From the NCBI GenBank assembly GCA_964612995.1, contig CAZTGE010000019.1, positions 1 through 42,087 on the forward strand: a stretch of DNA of 42,087 nt. The letters are read 5' to 3'. A program made the translations under genes and the position numbers. Of the stretch, positions 1 to 7,839 are shown piece after piece (the first letter of the stretch is position 1; every line of letters starts with the position of its first letter). The notes under the pieces are model-generated. The model searched no databases, was not told the DNA's origin, and saw only the letters and a program-made list of their open reading frames with translations. This stretch comes from SLQH01 sp964612995. GTDB lineage: Bacteria; Planctomycetota; UBA11346.

Positions 1-104
1 CGGCGATACCCGCTTCGCCCACCACTCGGCGCCAGACCCCATCGCGTACGATGGGACCCCGGAAAGGGCCGGGTAACCACTCATGCCCGATGGGCCTGAG
101 TGGT
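1..104. repeat. Palindrome-rich repeat, left copy (inverted relative to the copy at the right end)
   Basis: Positions 1-40 are an exact reverse complement of 42028-42067, and similarity continues with scattered mismatches to about position 104 (right side to about 41968). Within the copy are two small hairpins: CCCATCG/CGATGGG around 38-57 and CCACTCA/TGAGTGG around 77-103. No reading frame is convincing. It may be an extragenic palindromic repeat or structured element. Because both ends of the window carry it, the window may simply end where an assembly breaks on a repeat. Confidence 0.8.
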
Positions 105-174
105 CATCCGGCAACGATCGCCATCGTCATCGTCGCTGAAACGGGGTGCCGTGACTGCGGTTCGGCGCGAAACG

Positions 175-210
175 CGACAGCCCTTCGACGTGTACGCCGA
201 AGGGCTGTCG
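175..210 (-). terminator. Hairpin downstream of tRNA-Val, probable terminator
   Basis: Perfect 13-bp inverted repeat: arm CGACAGCCCTTCG at 175-187 and its complement at 198-210, with a 10-nt loop. It lies 14 nt beyond the 3' end of the tRNA read on the minus strand. The following T-run is short (TTTC), so intrinsic termination is likely but not textbook. Confidence 0.65.
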
Positions 211-223
211 GATGCTTCTGCCG

Positions 224-297
224 TGGGCCCAACTGGACTCGAACCAGTGACCTTTCGCGTGTGAGGCGAACGCTCTAGCCAACTGAGCTATGGGCCC
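224..297 (-). tRNA. tRNA-Val (anticodon CAC)
   Basis: Read on the minus strand, this folds as a 74-nt cloverleaf. The acceptor stem is GGGCCCA/TGGGCCC, the D stem GCTC/GAGC, the anticodon stem TTCGC/GCGAA with loop CTCACAC (anticodon CAC, reading GUG valine codons), and the T arm ACTGG-TTCGAGT-CCAGT. The discriminator is A. CCA is not encoded, since the next bases are CGG. It stands alone between a repeat and the U32 gene. Confidence 0.95.
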
Positions 298-739
298 GTT
301 CGGGCCGCGAATGGTGGGCCTGGGCCGCTCGATGCAAGTGCAAAGACCGTCAGTGTCTCAGGGCCGGACAAAGCCCGGGATGATGAGGCCCCACCATGCC
401 GAGCTGGTGCTCGGTGCTCCCGGGGGACCGGGCTTGAAGCGGCGCCGGACCTGCACGGCGCCCACTCATTCCCCGCTGGTGTCTTCCGTGGAGGGGCAGG
501 CCGAGGCGCCGCGCTTGCCGCAGGTGCGATTGCCGCGGGGTGCGGGCTCTGTCCTGGCGTTGTCCTGGCATTGTCCGTCCTGACGTTGTCCGGGCCAGAG
601 GGGGTGTGCCGCTCTGCTGGCGGCGCCTCCTCTGCTTCGCTGGTCACTGTAGCGGGGTCGCGTTCTGCGGGGCGCTCGGCCGTGTCCAGGGGTGGCGGGC
701 CAGCGGCGAAGCACTTCGGCCACAGAGCGTGGGTCAGAT
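298..739. other. Intergenic stretch, no supported gene
   Basis: About 440 nt between tRNA-Val and the end of the U32 gene. It contains a partial copy of the dispersed palindromic repeat (355-437) and short tandem-like GTTGTCC(TGGC) units around 548-592. Open frames here have Pro/Arg/Ser-rich translations with no family resemblance and look like GC-driven shadows. Confidence 0.5.
355..437. repeat. Dispersed palindromic repeat, degenerate copy
   Basis: It shares the string of landmarks seen in the better copies at 19656, 41630 and 41805: ATGAGGC, CATGCCGA, CTGGTG, TCGG(T/C)GCTCCCGGG and a terminal GGGCTT-GAAGCGGC. This is the most diverged of the recognisable copies and has no internal insertion. 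Confidence 0.55.
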
Positions 740-1993
740 CTACGGTGCGCCCGTTGCGGGTGTTTGCCGACGGATGACATAGACCTGATCGCCGCGGCGG
801 ACGCGGCCGGTGGTGGCCACGGCCACGTGTTCGCTTTGCCCGGCGCGTTCGACCGGGCGATGCGCCACCTGGAGCGAGTCCGCGCGTTGCCGGTGCAGCC
901 CGGTGGTCGCTCCGAGGAACAGCAGCTCCTCGCCCCGGGCGAAGGTATGGCTCTGGACCAGCACCTCGGCCACACCGGGTTTGCGGTAGTAATTGACCAC
1001 CGGGCCGACGAACTGCTTTGCGTGGCTGGCCTGGTTGTCGCTGCGGCGGGTCCACTGGTCGAGCGGTCGGCCGAGCAGGAAGCCGGTCGAGAAGCCGCGG
1101 TTGTAGACCCGGGCGAGAGCGGCCATCCAGTCGCGCTTGGCGGCGGCAAAGCGCTCCGGGAAGCCGGGCTCGTGGCGCCGCTGGTACCAGGTGTCGATCG
1201 CCGCGCGGTAGACCCGCACGACGGTGTCGACGTATTCGGGCTTGCGCATCCGCCCCTCGAGCTTGAGCGCGTGCGGTCCAGCTGCGAGCAGCTGTTCGAT
1301 GAACGGGATGGTGCACAGGTCCTCGGGGCTGAGCACCTGCTGCGGCTCGAGCAAGAAGGCGGTGCCGTCTTCGGCATCGATGATGCGATAGCGGCGGCGA
1401 CAGGGCTGGCGGCAGGCGCCGCGGTTGCCCGAATGGCCGCTGGTGAACTGCGAGAGCAGGCAGCGCCCGCTGAGGGCGACGCACATCGCGCCGTGGGCGA
1501 ATAGCTCGTATTCCACCGGCAGGTCGACGGTCTGCTGGCGGATGGCGATCAGGTCGTCGAGCGAGCACTCGCGTGCGAGCACGATCCGGCGCAGGCCGAA
1601 GCGCTGGTGCCAGGCCCGCACCGCGGTCGCGTTGGCGATCGAGAGCTGGGTCGAGGCGCACAGCGACAGGCCGCGTTCGGCGGCCAGGACCATGGTCGCG
1701 GCGTCGGCGGCGATGACCATGTCGACGCCGGCCGCGGCGGCCTGGTCGAGCGCGGCCGCGGTCTGGTCGAGTTCCTGCTGCTGTACCAGGCAGTTGAGCG
1801 CGAGGTAGGCGCGGGCGCCGGCGCGGTGGCAGGTGGCGACTGCGTCGACGAGCTCGTCGGCGGCGAGGTTGCGCGCCGCGGCGCGCATGCTGCCGTGCTC
1901 GAGCCCGAAGTAGACGGCATCGGCGCCGGCCTGCAGCGCGACGCGCAGGCAGACCGCATCGCCGGCGGGGGCCATGAGCTCGGGTCTGGGCAT
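740..1993 (-). CDS. Peptidase U32 family protein (TrhP/RlhA-type)
   Basis: A 417-residue U32 protein. It opens with the typical P-E-L-(M/L)-A-P-A-G-D and carries the family signature ELFAHGAMCVALSGRC followed by GNRGACRQPCRRRY, whose cysteines are the proposed Fe-S ligands. Known members (TrhP/YegQ, RlhA, UbiU) are tied to hydroxylation of tRNA or rRNA or of ubiquinone precursors rather than proteolysis. The residues here do not decide which role applies. The ATG at 1993 is chosen because homologs start just before PELLAPAGD. An in-frame ATG at 2029 would add 12 Pro/Ala-rich residues. Neither start has a strong ribosome-binding site. The gene is divergent from the LpxH-like gene. Confidence 0.88.
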   Translation of the reverse strand: MPRPELMAPAGDAVCLRVALQAGADAVYFGLEHGSMRAAARNLAADELVDAVATCHRAGARAYLALNCLVQQQELDQTAAALDQAAAAGVDMVIAADAATMVLAAERGLSLCASTQLSIANATAVRAWHQRFGLRRIVLARECSLDDLIAIRQQTVDLPVEYELFAHGAMCVALSGRCLLSQFTSGHSGNRGACRQPCRRRYRIIDAEDGTAFLLEPQQVLSPEDLCTIPFIEQLLAAGPHALKLEGRMRKPEYVDTVVRVYRAAIDTWYQRRHEPGFPERFAAAKRDWMAALARVYNRGFSTGFLLGRPLDQWTRRSDNQASHAKQFVGPVVNYYRKPGVAEVLVQSHTFARGEELLFLGATTGLHRQRADSLQVAHRPVERAGQSEHVAVATTGRVRRGDQVYVIRRQTPATGAP

Positions 1994-2149
1994 TCTGGGT
2001 GGCTCGGGATCCTGCGCTGGGGCCTGCATGCGGGGCGATCATGGTCGCGCAGCCGCTGACGGAAGCCCTGCACGCGGCGGCGGTGCCGCTGTGGCGCAGG
2101 CTGAGCGGATTTCCGTGGAGCGCAGGGCGCTGTGCGTAGCATCCACCGC

Positions 2150-2920
2150 GTGACGGTCGCGTGCTACATCCTCGGCGACGTGCATATCTCGCAGGCTCCG
2201 AGCGGTCTGCCGGCCTTCCTCGAGCGCCTGGCCGCTCGCCGGCCGGCCAGGCTGGTGATCCTCGGCGACCTGTTCGAGTACTGGATCGATGTGGCTTCGA
2301 TGCAGCACGCGCACCGGCCGACGCTCGCGCGCCTGCGCGCCCTGCGCGCGGCCGGGTGGCGCGTGGATCTGGTGCGCGGCAATCGCGAGATGGTCGCCGG
2401 GCGGATGCTGGCCAAGGAGTTCGGCGGTCGCATCCACTGGCCGGAACTGCGTTTCATCGTGGCCGGGCTGCGCGTGCGGGTGACCCATGGCGATCGCCTG
2501 TGCGACGACCCGGGTCACCGCTTGCTGGTCGCCGGGTTGCGGGGCTTCTGGTTCCGCGCCTGGCAGAGCTGTCATCCACCGCTGGTCCAGGAGGCGGTCG
2601 CGCGCTGGATGCGGCGTGCCTCGCGGACCCAGCGCGTCGCCCGCTACGCACGCGGTGCACGCGGTGCACGTGGTGATGGGGCGGGGCGCCGGATCGATTT
2701 CGCGCCGCGACGTCTGGCCGCCGCACTGCGCGATACGGACCTGCTGGTCACCGGCCATCTGCATCGCCGTGCGCGCGCGCGGGTGGGCGGGATCGAGCAT
2801 ATCCGGGTGGGGCACTGGCCCGGTCGGCGCGGCAACTGGGTCGAGATCGACATCGACGGCAGTGTGCGGGTGTGTCAGAGCGACTTCGCCGAAGTGCCGG
2901 CGCGCTGCGGGTCCGGGTGA
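2150..2920 (+). CDS. lpxH: UDP-2,3-diacylglucosamine diphosphatase-like metallophosphoesterase
   Basis: A 256-residue calcineurin-type phosphoesterase with the LpxH motif order: GDVH (residues 9-12), GDLFEYW, GNRE (GNRD in E. coli LpxH), THGD and GHLHR. LpxH hydrolyses UDP-2,3-diacylglucosamine to lipid X in lipid A synthesis at the cytoplasmic face of the inner membrane. The length fits (E. coli about 240). GTG at 2150 is preferred because it places GDVH close to the N-terminus. A GTG at 2132 in the same frame is possible. The region around 2640-2680 contains a short Arg/Gly/Ala repeat that probably lengthens a loop. The D-to-E change in GNRE and the absence of other lpx genes nearby leave substrate specificity open. 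Confidence 0.8.
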   Translation: MTVACYILGDVHISQAPSGLPAFLERLAARRPARLVILGDLFEYWIDVASMQHAHRPTLARLRALRAAGWRVDLVRGNREMVAGRMLAKEFGGRIHWPELRFIVAGLRVRVTHGDRLCDDPGHRLLVAGLRGFWFRAWQSCHPPLVQEAVARWMRRASRTQRVARYARGARGARGDGAGRRIDFAPRRLAAALRDTDLLVTGHLHRRARARVGGIEHIRVGHWPGRRGNWVEIDIDGSVRVCQSDFAEVPARCGSG

Positions 2921-3051
2921 CGCCCGGTCTGATCGGCTCGCCCCAGAGAGGTCTGGGGATGGTACCACGACGTGATTCCGGATCGAGGTCGCGCCCAGGC
3001 CCGGTGCTCACGCAGTGGGGGGGGGCGATCGGCCCTGGGAGCGGGCCAGGG

Positions 3052-3093
3052 CCGCTGGAAGCTCGGCCCCCGGGAGCGCCGAGCTTCCAGCGG
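3052..3093. repeat. Perfect inverted repeat between lpxH-like gene and queD
   Basis: Arms 3052-3066 (CCGCTGGAAGCTCGG) and 3079-3093 are exact reverse complements, 15 bp, with a 12-nt loop. The arm sequence resembles the outer arms of the dispersed repeat family (GAGCTTtGAGcGG). It could be a relative of that family or a terminator for the upstream gene. No T-run follows. Confidence 0.6.
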
Positions 3094-3152
3094 CGGGATC
3101 GGGGCGCGAGCGTTGATCGGCACGCAGCGGGGGCTAGCATCCCGCCCTCGTG

Positions 3153-3560
3153 ATGATGCACTATCTCACCCGCGGCTTCGACTTCAGCGCCAGCCATCGT
3201 CTGGCGAGCGCCGAACGCGACGCGGCCGAGAACGACGCGATCTATGGCGTCTGCACCCAGCTGCATGGCCACAACTACCGGCTCGAGATCACCGTGCGCG
3301 CCGCGGTCGATCCGGCGGTCGGCTTCGCCTGCAACGTGCTCCATCTCGACCGCGTGGTCCAGGAGACGGTGGTCGCGCCCTGTGATCACGCCTGCCTCAA
3401 CGAGGTCGCGCTGCTTGCCGGGGTGGTGCCGACGATGGAGAACATCGCCAGCCGGATCTGGGAGCGTCTCGAATCACCACTGGTCGCCCTGGGCGTCGAG
3501 CTCCATGAGGTGATGGTGGCCGAGACCGCGGACAGCCGGGTCAGCCTGCGGCGGGAGTGA
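3153..3560 (+). CDS. queD: 6-carboxytetrahydropterin synthase (QueD/PTPS family)
   Basis: A 135-residue protein of the 6-pyruvoyltetrahydropterin synthase fold. The zinc histidines are in FSASHR (His15) and HGHNY (His38, His40), the catalytic Cys34 is in YGVCTQLHGH, and the PTMEN motif is near the C-terminus. QueD converts 7,8-dihydroneopterin triphosphate to 6-carboxytetrahydropterin in queuosine/7-deazaguanine synthesis. A GTG at 3150 and two ATGs at 3153 and 3156 are adjacent. No clear Shine-Dalgarno precedes them. The stop is 4 nt before the next gene, so the two are probably co-transcribed. No other queuosine gene is in the window. Confidence 0.88.
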   Translation: MMHYLTRGFDFSASHRLASAERDAAENDAIYGVCTQLHGHNYRLEITVRAAVDPAVGFACNVLHLDRVVQETVVAPCDHACLNEVALLAGVVPTMENIASRIWERLESPLVALGVELHEVMVAETADSRVSLRRE

Positions 3561-3564
3561 TCCG

Positions 3565-3870
3565 ATGTCGATGCGTCTGGACCTGGATTTTTCCACTCCG
3601 CTGAAGCAGGAGCAAGGGCTGTCGCTCAGACTCGCCCTGGCTGGACTGGCCAAGAGCAAGCGGGTCAGTCTGGTCGACGGCGGGCGCGGTGCGATCGTGA
3701 TCGGCGAGGCGATGAGCTGCAGCCGGGTCCGACAGGCCCTGGCCGAGATGGGGCTGCAGGTGGATGCGATCCACTCCAGCCTCAATGAAGACGAGGACGC
3801 AGTCGTCGACGAGACGCCGTCGCTTGCTGCGGGGAACCCCTCAGAGCGCTTGAAGCCAATCGGTCGCTGA
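3565..3870 (+). CDS. Small hypothetical protein, heavy-metal-associated-like fold
   Basis: 101 residues. The pattern of alternating strands and a helix (VSLVDGGRGAIVIGEAM, then SRVRQALAEMGLQVDAI) looks like the ferredoxin-like beta-alpha-beta fold of HMA/CopZ proteins, but the CxxC metal motif is absent and only one Cys is present. It follows queD by 4 nt with a GGAG ribosome-binding site at about -9, so translation is credible. The last 89 nt overlap, tail to tail, the end of the minus-strand lipoprotein gene. No specific function can be assigned. Confidence 0.6.
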   Translation: MSMRLDLDFSTPLKQEQGLSLRLALAGLAKSKRVSLVDGGRGAIVIGEAMSCSRVRQALAEMGLQVDAIHSSLNEDEDAVVDETPSLAAGNPSERLKPIGR

Positions 3871-4474
3871 GGTAACGCGCGAACAACCGCGGGGTCTGAA
3901 GCGTGGCGCGCCAGCCGGCGATGTCGGGATTGGCCTTGCCGCGGCTGGCTGTGTGCCAGCGGTGGACGTCGTCCTGGATCTCCGTGCGCGCGGCGTCGAA
4001 ATGGCAGGTGGCGCTCCACTTGACGCCGCCATCACGGCAGCTGATCAGGTTGAGCGTGACTCCGGCCGAGATCGGGTCGTAGCAATCGAACTGCTCGATC
4101 CGGCCGACCAGCACCGCGTCGATGCGGTGATCGAGGTAGAGTCGGCGCAGTGCTTCACTGGGCAGGTTGTTGTGTGCGATGACATCATCGGGGAGGTAGC
4201 GGTCGCGCTCCGCGTCGTCCATGACCATGACCTCGAAGCAGCCGAGCTCGCGCCAGGCGGTGGCGGTGGCGGGGTCGAAGGCCGCGGCCGAGGCCCCGAC
4301 CTCCGGCCCGCGATAGAGCGGCACCACCGCGATGCGACGGACGCCCTCGATCGATGGGTGACGATAGAAGCTGAACAGCCGCGGATCGGTGGGGGCGCGG
4401 TCGGCCCAGTTGCAGCCGGTCAGGCCGGCAACCAGCAGCAGAGCGGGCGTGAGCAGGCGCAGTATCCGGCTCAT
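3782..4474 (-). CDS. Putative lipoprotein, third gene of envelope operon
   Basis: 230 residues with a signal peptide and lipobox (LTGC, Cys21). The mature part contains RRIAVVPLYR, a helix-rich stretch and DAVLVGRIEQFDCYDP. This layout recalls the nucleotide-free alpha/beta domains of CsgG/LpoB/TolB-N-like lipoproteins, but the family is not certain. Its ATG overlaps the stop of the upstream gene (ATGA at 4471-4474), showing translational coupling. The C-terminal ~20 residues are Arg/Ser-rich and overlap the convergent small gene, so the folded domain probably ends near 3840. Confidence 0.7.
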   Translation of the reverse strand: MSRILRLLTPALLLVAGLTGCNWADRAPTDPRLFSFYRHPSIEGVRRIAVVPLYRGPEVGASAAAFDPATATAWRELGCFEVMVMDDAERDRYLPDDVIAHNNLPSEALRRLYLDHRIDAVLVGRIEQFDCYDPISAGVTLNLISCRDGGVKWSATCHFDAARTEIQDDVHRWHTASRGKANPDIAGWRATLQTPRLFARYLSDRLASSALRGSPQQATASRRRLRPRLH

Positions 4475-5139
4475 TGCAGATCCTGCTCATCGGCCGCGGC
4501 GGTGGGCGGCGGGCCCATGGCATCGACGATCTCACGGGTGCGACGCTGCAGCGCGCGGATCTTCTCGGTCTCGATCGGCTCGAGCACCAGCAGGTCGGCA
4601 GCGATCTCGTAGAGGGTCTTCTCGAGGTGGAGGCGCTCGAGCTCGCTGGCCTTGAGCCGCAGCTTGAATTCCTGCAGCTCACGTTTGCGCGTCCACAGCT
4701 CGCTGCGGGCCATCTCGAGCATCCGGGTGTGGTCCTCGAGCAGCTCGATCTGCTGTTCGTGCTCGGCGATGGTGCCGCGGGCGCTGCCGACCGCGTCGCG
4801 GGCGTCGGAGAGCTCGGCCATCCGCTCGCGGAGGTCGCCACGGGTCTGGACCAGTTCCTCGCGCAGCTCGTGCAGCCGCTGCAGCAGGCTGCCGGCGCCG
4901 GCCTGCCCGTCGACGCTGAGGCTCGGCCCGGTGGCGTAGGCACCGCGGCCGTAGGTGGTGGCGATGCGCTCGGCCAGGGCCTCGATACGCTGTTCGAGGG
5001 TGGCGAGGCGATCGTGCTGGGCCGAGAGCTGGGCATCCTCGTCCGGCGCCGGTGCAGCCGGCGGCACCGCCGGGGTGACGCGTTGCTCGCCGCAGGCGGC
5101 GAGCAACAGCAGGCAGGCGAGGGGGGCGATGCGGTTCAT
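4471..5139 (-). CDS. Coiled-coil lipoprotein, second gene of envelope operon
   Basis: 222 residues. The N-terminal hydrophobic segment ends in a lipobox (LLAAC, Cys16), then a Pro/Ala linker, then almost continuous heptad-type helix rich in E, R, L and Q (about residues 40-200). It is likely anchored in the envelope and extends as a coiled coil. It is coupled by ATGA overlaps to genes on both sides, and its upstream neighbour has the same design, so the two may assemble together. No catalytic motif is seen and the function is unknown. Confidence 0.7.
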   Translation of the reverse strand: MNRIAPLACLLLLAACGEQRVTPAVPPAAPAPDEDAQLSAQHDRLATLEQRIEALAERIATTYGRGAYATGPSLSVDGQAGAGSLLQRLHELREELVQTRGDLRERMAELSDARDAVGSARGTIAEHEQQIELLEDHTRMLEMARSELWTRKRELQEFKLRLKASELERLHLEKTLYEIAADLLVLEPIETEKIRALQRRTREIVDAMGPPPTAAADEQDLQ

Positions 5140-6500
5140 TGCCCCTCCGTGTCGGGCAGTTCGCGGCCTTCGGCAGCGAACAGCTCGCGTACGCGTTGCT
5201 GCAGGTCCTCGATCGCGGCCGGCTGGCCGACCGGCAGCAGGAGGATGCGTCGGGCGAGGTCGAAGCAGGCGCGTTCGGTCTGCAGTCGCAGCAGTTCGAG
5301 TGCCTTGGTATGGCGCTGCAGCGAGGCGATGGCCGATTCGGCCTCGGCCAGTCGTCCGGCGAGGTCGGCGCGATCCGAATCGCTGCGTTCGAGCACCCCG
5401 AGTTTCTGCTCGAGCGTCGCGATGCGTTCTTGCCCCTGTTCGAGCAGCCCTTGGCGGTGTTCGAGGTCGGTGACCAGTTGCGCATTGCGCGAGCGCGCGG
5501 CGTCGCGTTCGCGGGTGATGCGATCGAGCCGTTCGAGGATGGTCTCGTCGCGGTCAGGATCGTTGGGCAGCACGCTCTGTTCGCTGCCGAGCTCGGTGTC
5601 GATCCGCCCTTCGAACTGGGCGATGCGCCGTTCAAGCACCTGGCGCGTCTCGGCTTCCGCGCGGATCTCGGCCTGGAATTCACGCTTGGCCGTCGCGGCC
5701 TGCGCGACCAGCCGTTCCACGCGCTCGCGCAGGCCCTGTTGTTCGCGCACCAGATCCGCGGCGCGTTCCTGGGCCTTGCGCAGATCGCCGCGCAGCCGTC
5801 GGATCTCCTCTTCCTTCGCGTTCTGGCTCTGACGCAGGCTGGTGCGCGCCTCGCTCATCAGGGTCGCCCGCAGGGTGGCCAGATCGCTCTTGCGCTCGGC
5901 GTCCTTGCGTTCGAGCGCCCGCTGGTGGCGTTGCTCGAGGGCGGTGACGGCCTGTTCGTGATCGCGGACGATGGCCGCGGTGCGCTCGTCGAAGTCCTGG
6001 CGCAGCTGCTCGATGCGGCGCTGGTAGCTCGCGCGCAGTCCGGCGAATTCCTCCTGGGTGGCCGCGCCCTCCTGCTCGAGCTGGCGCGCCTCGTCGCGGG
6101 CGGCCTGTTCGACCTCGGCGCCCTGGCTGATGGTGCGCAGATCGCGGACCAGCCGTGCCTCGTCGTCGGGGGCGAGGGGGTCGTTGCGGTCGTAGAGGCC
6201 GATCATCCGCGCCAGACTGCGATGGTCGCCGAGGATGTCGGTCACCTGGAGCATGCCCTTGAGTGGAGCGGCGTCGCTCTGGCCGTAGACGCGGAAGAAA
6301 TCGCCGAGTGCGATGTCTTCGGAGCGGCCGACCGGCAGCTCGACCAGTTGGACCCCGTCGCGCTCGGCGACCGAGAGCACCGTTGTCACCACCGAGGCCC
6401 GCCCGAGCGGGGGTGGGGTGCCGACGCGGGTGCCGTCTCCCCCGCCGCAGGCGCAAAGGAGGAACAGGAAGAGGGCGGTGAGTGGGCGTGCACGCGGCAT
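5136..6500 (-). CDS. Long coiled-coil lipoprotein, first gene of envelope operon
   Basis: 454 residues from the ATG at 6500, chosen because it opens directly into a lipoprotein signal (MPRARPLTALFLFLLCACGGG). A globular part of about 100 residues (ASVVTTVLSVAERDGVQLVELPVG, then GDFFRVYG) precedes about 300 residues of charged coiled coil. The reading frame extends upstream, but that extension is not protein-like. The FFRVYG and TDILGDHRSLARM region looks like a small beta domain typical of planctomycete envelope proteins. The gene is divergent from fabD. It may act as an envelope spacer or tether; no enzyme motif is seen. Confidence 0.72.
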   Translation of the reverse strand: MPRARPLTALFLFLLCACGGGDGTRVGTPPPLGRASVVTTVLSVAERDGVQLVELPVGRSEDIALGDFFRVYGQSDAAPLKGMLQVTDILGDHRSLARMIGLYDRNDPLAPDDEARLVRDLRTISQGAEVEQAARDEARQLEQEGAATQEEFAGLRASYQRRIEQLRQDFDERTAAIVRDHEQAVTALEQRHQRALERKDAERKSDLATLRATLMSEARTSLRQSQNAKEEEIRRLRGDLRKAQERAADLVREQQGLRERVERLVAQAATAKREFQAEIRAEAETRQVLERRIAQFEGRIDTELGSEQSVLPNDPDRDETILERLDRITRERDAARSRNAQLVTDLEHRQGLLEQGQERIATLEQKLGVLERSDSDRADLAGRLAEAESAIASLQRHTKALELLRLQTERACFDLARRILLLPVGQPAAIEDLQQRVRELFAAEGRELPDTEGQ

Positions 6501-6699
6501 GATGGTGTCGGGGCTACGCATCTGCCGTGCCAGAGCACAGCGGTGCTGCGCGGCCATTCTGGGGCCGGGAGCAGGCCGTGGAGGCCGGTCCGCGCGCCTG
6601 ATGGCGGCATCTGCAGACACCCGGTGTGGTGAATGTGGACGTGGACAGATCCGCGTCGGGGCGTAGACATGGCCCGAGACACACGGGAGGGGGTCGACG

Positions 6700-7617
6700 A
6701 TGGCACAGGCGATGGTGTTTCCCGGACAGGGCGCGCAGTACGTGGGCATGGGCCAGGAACTCGCTGCGGCCTCGCCGGCTGCAGCAGAGCTGCAGCAACG
6801 CGCCGACGCGATCCTTGAGCTGCCGCTGAGCCGGATCATGCGCGAGGGGCCGGTCGAGGAGCTGACGCGCACCGACATCAGCCAGCCGGCGATCCTGCTC
6901 GCGAGCATGATGGCCCATGCGGCGCTGAGCGAGCGCCAGGGCGAGCCGGCGTGTGCTGCCACCGGCGGGCTGAGTCTGGGCGAGTATACCGCCCTGGTCG
7001 TCGCCGGGACGATCGGTTTCGAGGACGCTCTGCGTCTGGTGCGCGTCCGCGGCGAGGCGATGCAGGCGGCGGCCGAGGCCACCGAGGGCGGGATGGTCGC
7101 GCTCATCGGCACCGACGAGGGCGGGGCCCGCGCCCTGTGCGAGGCCGTGCGCGGGGATCAGGTGTTGCAGGTCGCCAATCTCAACGCTACCGGCCAGGTG
7201 GTGATCAGCGGTGAGCGCAGCGCATGTGAACGTGCGGTGGCCGAGGCGCGTGCACACCGCATCCGTCGCGCGATGCCGCTGCCGGTGGCCGGTGCCTTCC
7301 ATTGCCCCCTGATGGCCAGCGCCGCGACGCGCCTGGCGGCAGCGCTGGAGGAGGTGCGCTTCGCCGTGCCGCGGGTTCCGGTCTATCACAATGTCACCGG
7401 CGCAGCGAACACGGATCCGACGGTGATCAGCGATCTGCTCGTACGTCAGCTGACCGAGCCGGTGCGCTGGGCCGATTGCCTGACGGCGATGCAGGCCGAT
7501 GGCGCCGACGCCTTCCTCGAACTCGGCCCGGGCAAGACCATCAGCGGGATGATCGCCCGCACGCTCAAGGACGTGAGCACCGCCCACGTCGATACTGCGG
7601 CCGACCTGGCGCTCTGA
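6700..7617 (+). CDS. fabD: Malonyl-CoA:ACP transacylase
   Basis: 305 residues, the normal length for FabD, which loads malonate onto acyl carrier protein for fatty acid synthesis. VFPGQGAQYVGMG is at the N-terminus, the nucleophile Ser92 is in GLSLGEYTAL, the catalytic His201 is in GAFHCPLM, and the C-terminal ELGPGKTISGM is conserved. The classical GHSxGE elbow has Leu in place of His, a variant I associate with Planctomycetes and Chlamydiae. An AGGGGG ribosome-binding site lies about 10 nt upstream. It stands alone: no acpP, fabF or fabG is adjacent. The following 222 nt before tpiA are non-coding. Confidence 0.95.
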   Translation: MAQAMVFPGQGAQYVGMGQELAAASPAAAELQQRADAILELPLSRIMREGPVEELTRTDISQPAILLASMMAHAALSERQGEPACAATGGLSLGEYTALVVAGTIGFEDALRLVRVRGEAMQAAAEATEGGMVALIGTDEGGARALCEAVRGDQVLQVANLNATGQVVISGERSACERAVAEARAHRIRRAMPLPVAGAFHCPLMASAATRLAAALEEVRFAVPRVPVYHNVTGAANTDPTVISDLLVRQLTEPVRWADCLTAMQADGADAFLELGPGKTISGMIARTLKDVSTAHVDTAADLAL

Positions 7618-7762
7618 GAGACGGAGATCGCGTTCGGAAGGGTGCGCCACGGCTCGCCGAGCGCGCGCTGCGGATGAGCCTTGCACGCTGAGCGCTTCCG
7701 GACGCGCGTGTCCCGATGCCGGGCGTCGGGATGACGCCTGCAGACCGGTTTCGCCGCCGGTG

Positions 7763-7790
7763 TTGACCCGGAGGGCGCCGGCTCTAGAGT
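7763..7790 (+). promoter_or_regulatory. Candidate sigma-70 promoter for tpiA
   Basis: TTGACC (7763-7768) and TAGAGT (7785-7790) are separated by 16 nt, about 50 nt upstream of the tpiA ATG, in the 222-nt gap after fabD. In such GC-rich sequence this AT-richer pair stands out. It is judged by eye only. Confidence 0.4.
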
Positions 7791-7839
7791 TCGCCCTCTT
7801 TTCGCCGATCCGCTACCGCCCTTTGCGAAGGATGCCCAC

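Noticed and set aside
443..775. A frame downstream of the U32 stop reads NGRTVDLTHALWPKCF, suggesting a frameshifted C-terminus
   Set aside because: The continuation is Pro/Ala/Thr-rich and not recognisable; without a homolog alignment the shorter protein with a normal TAG stop is preferred.
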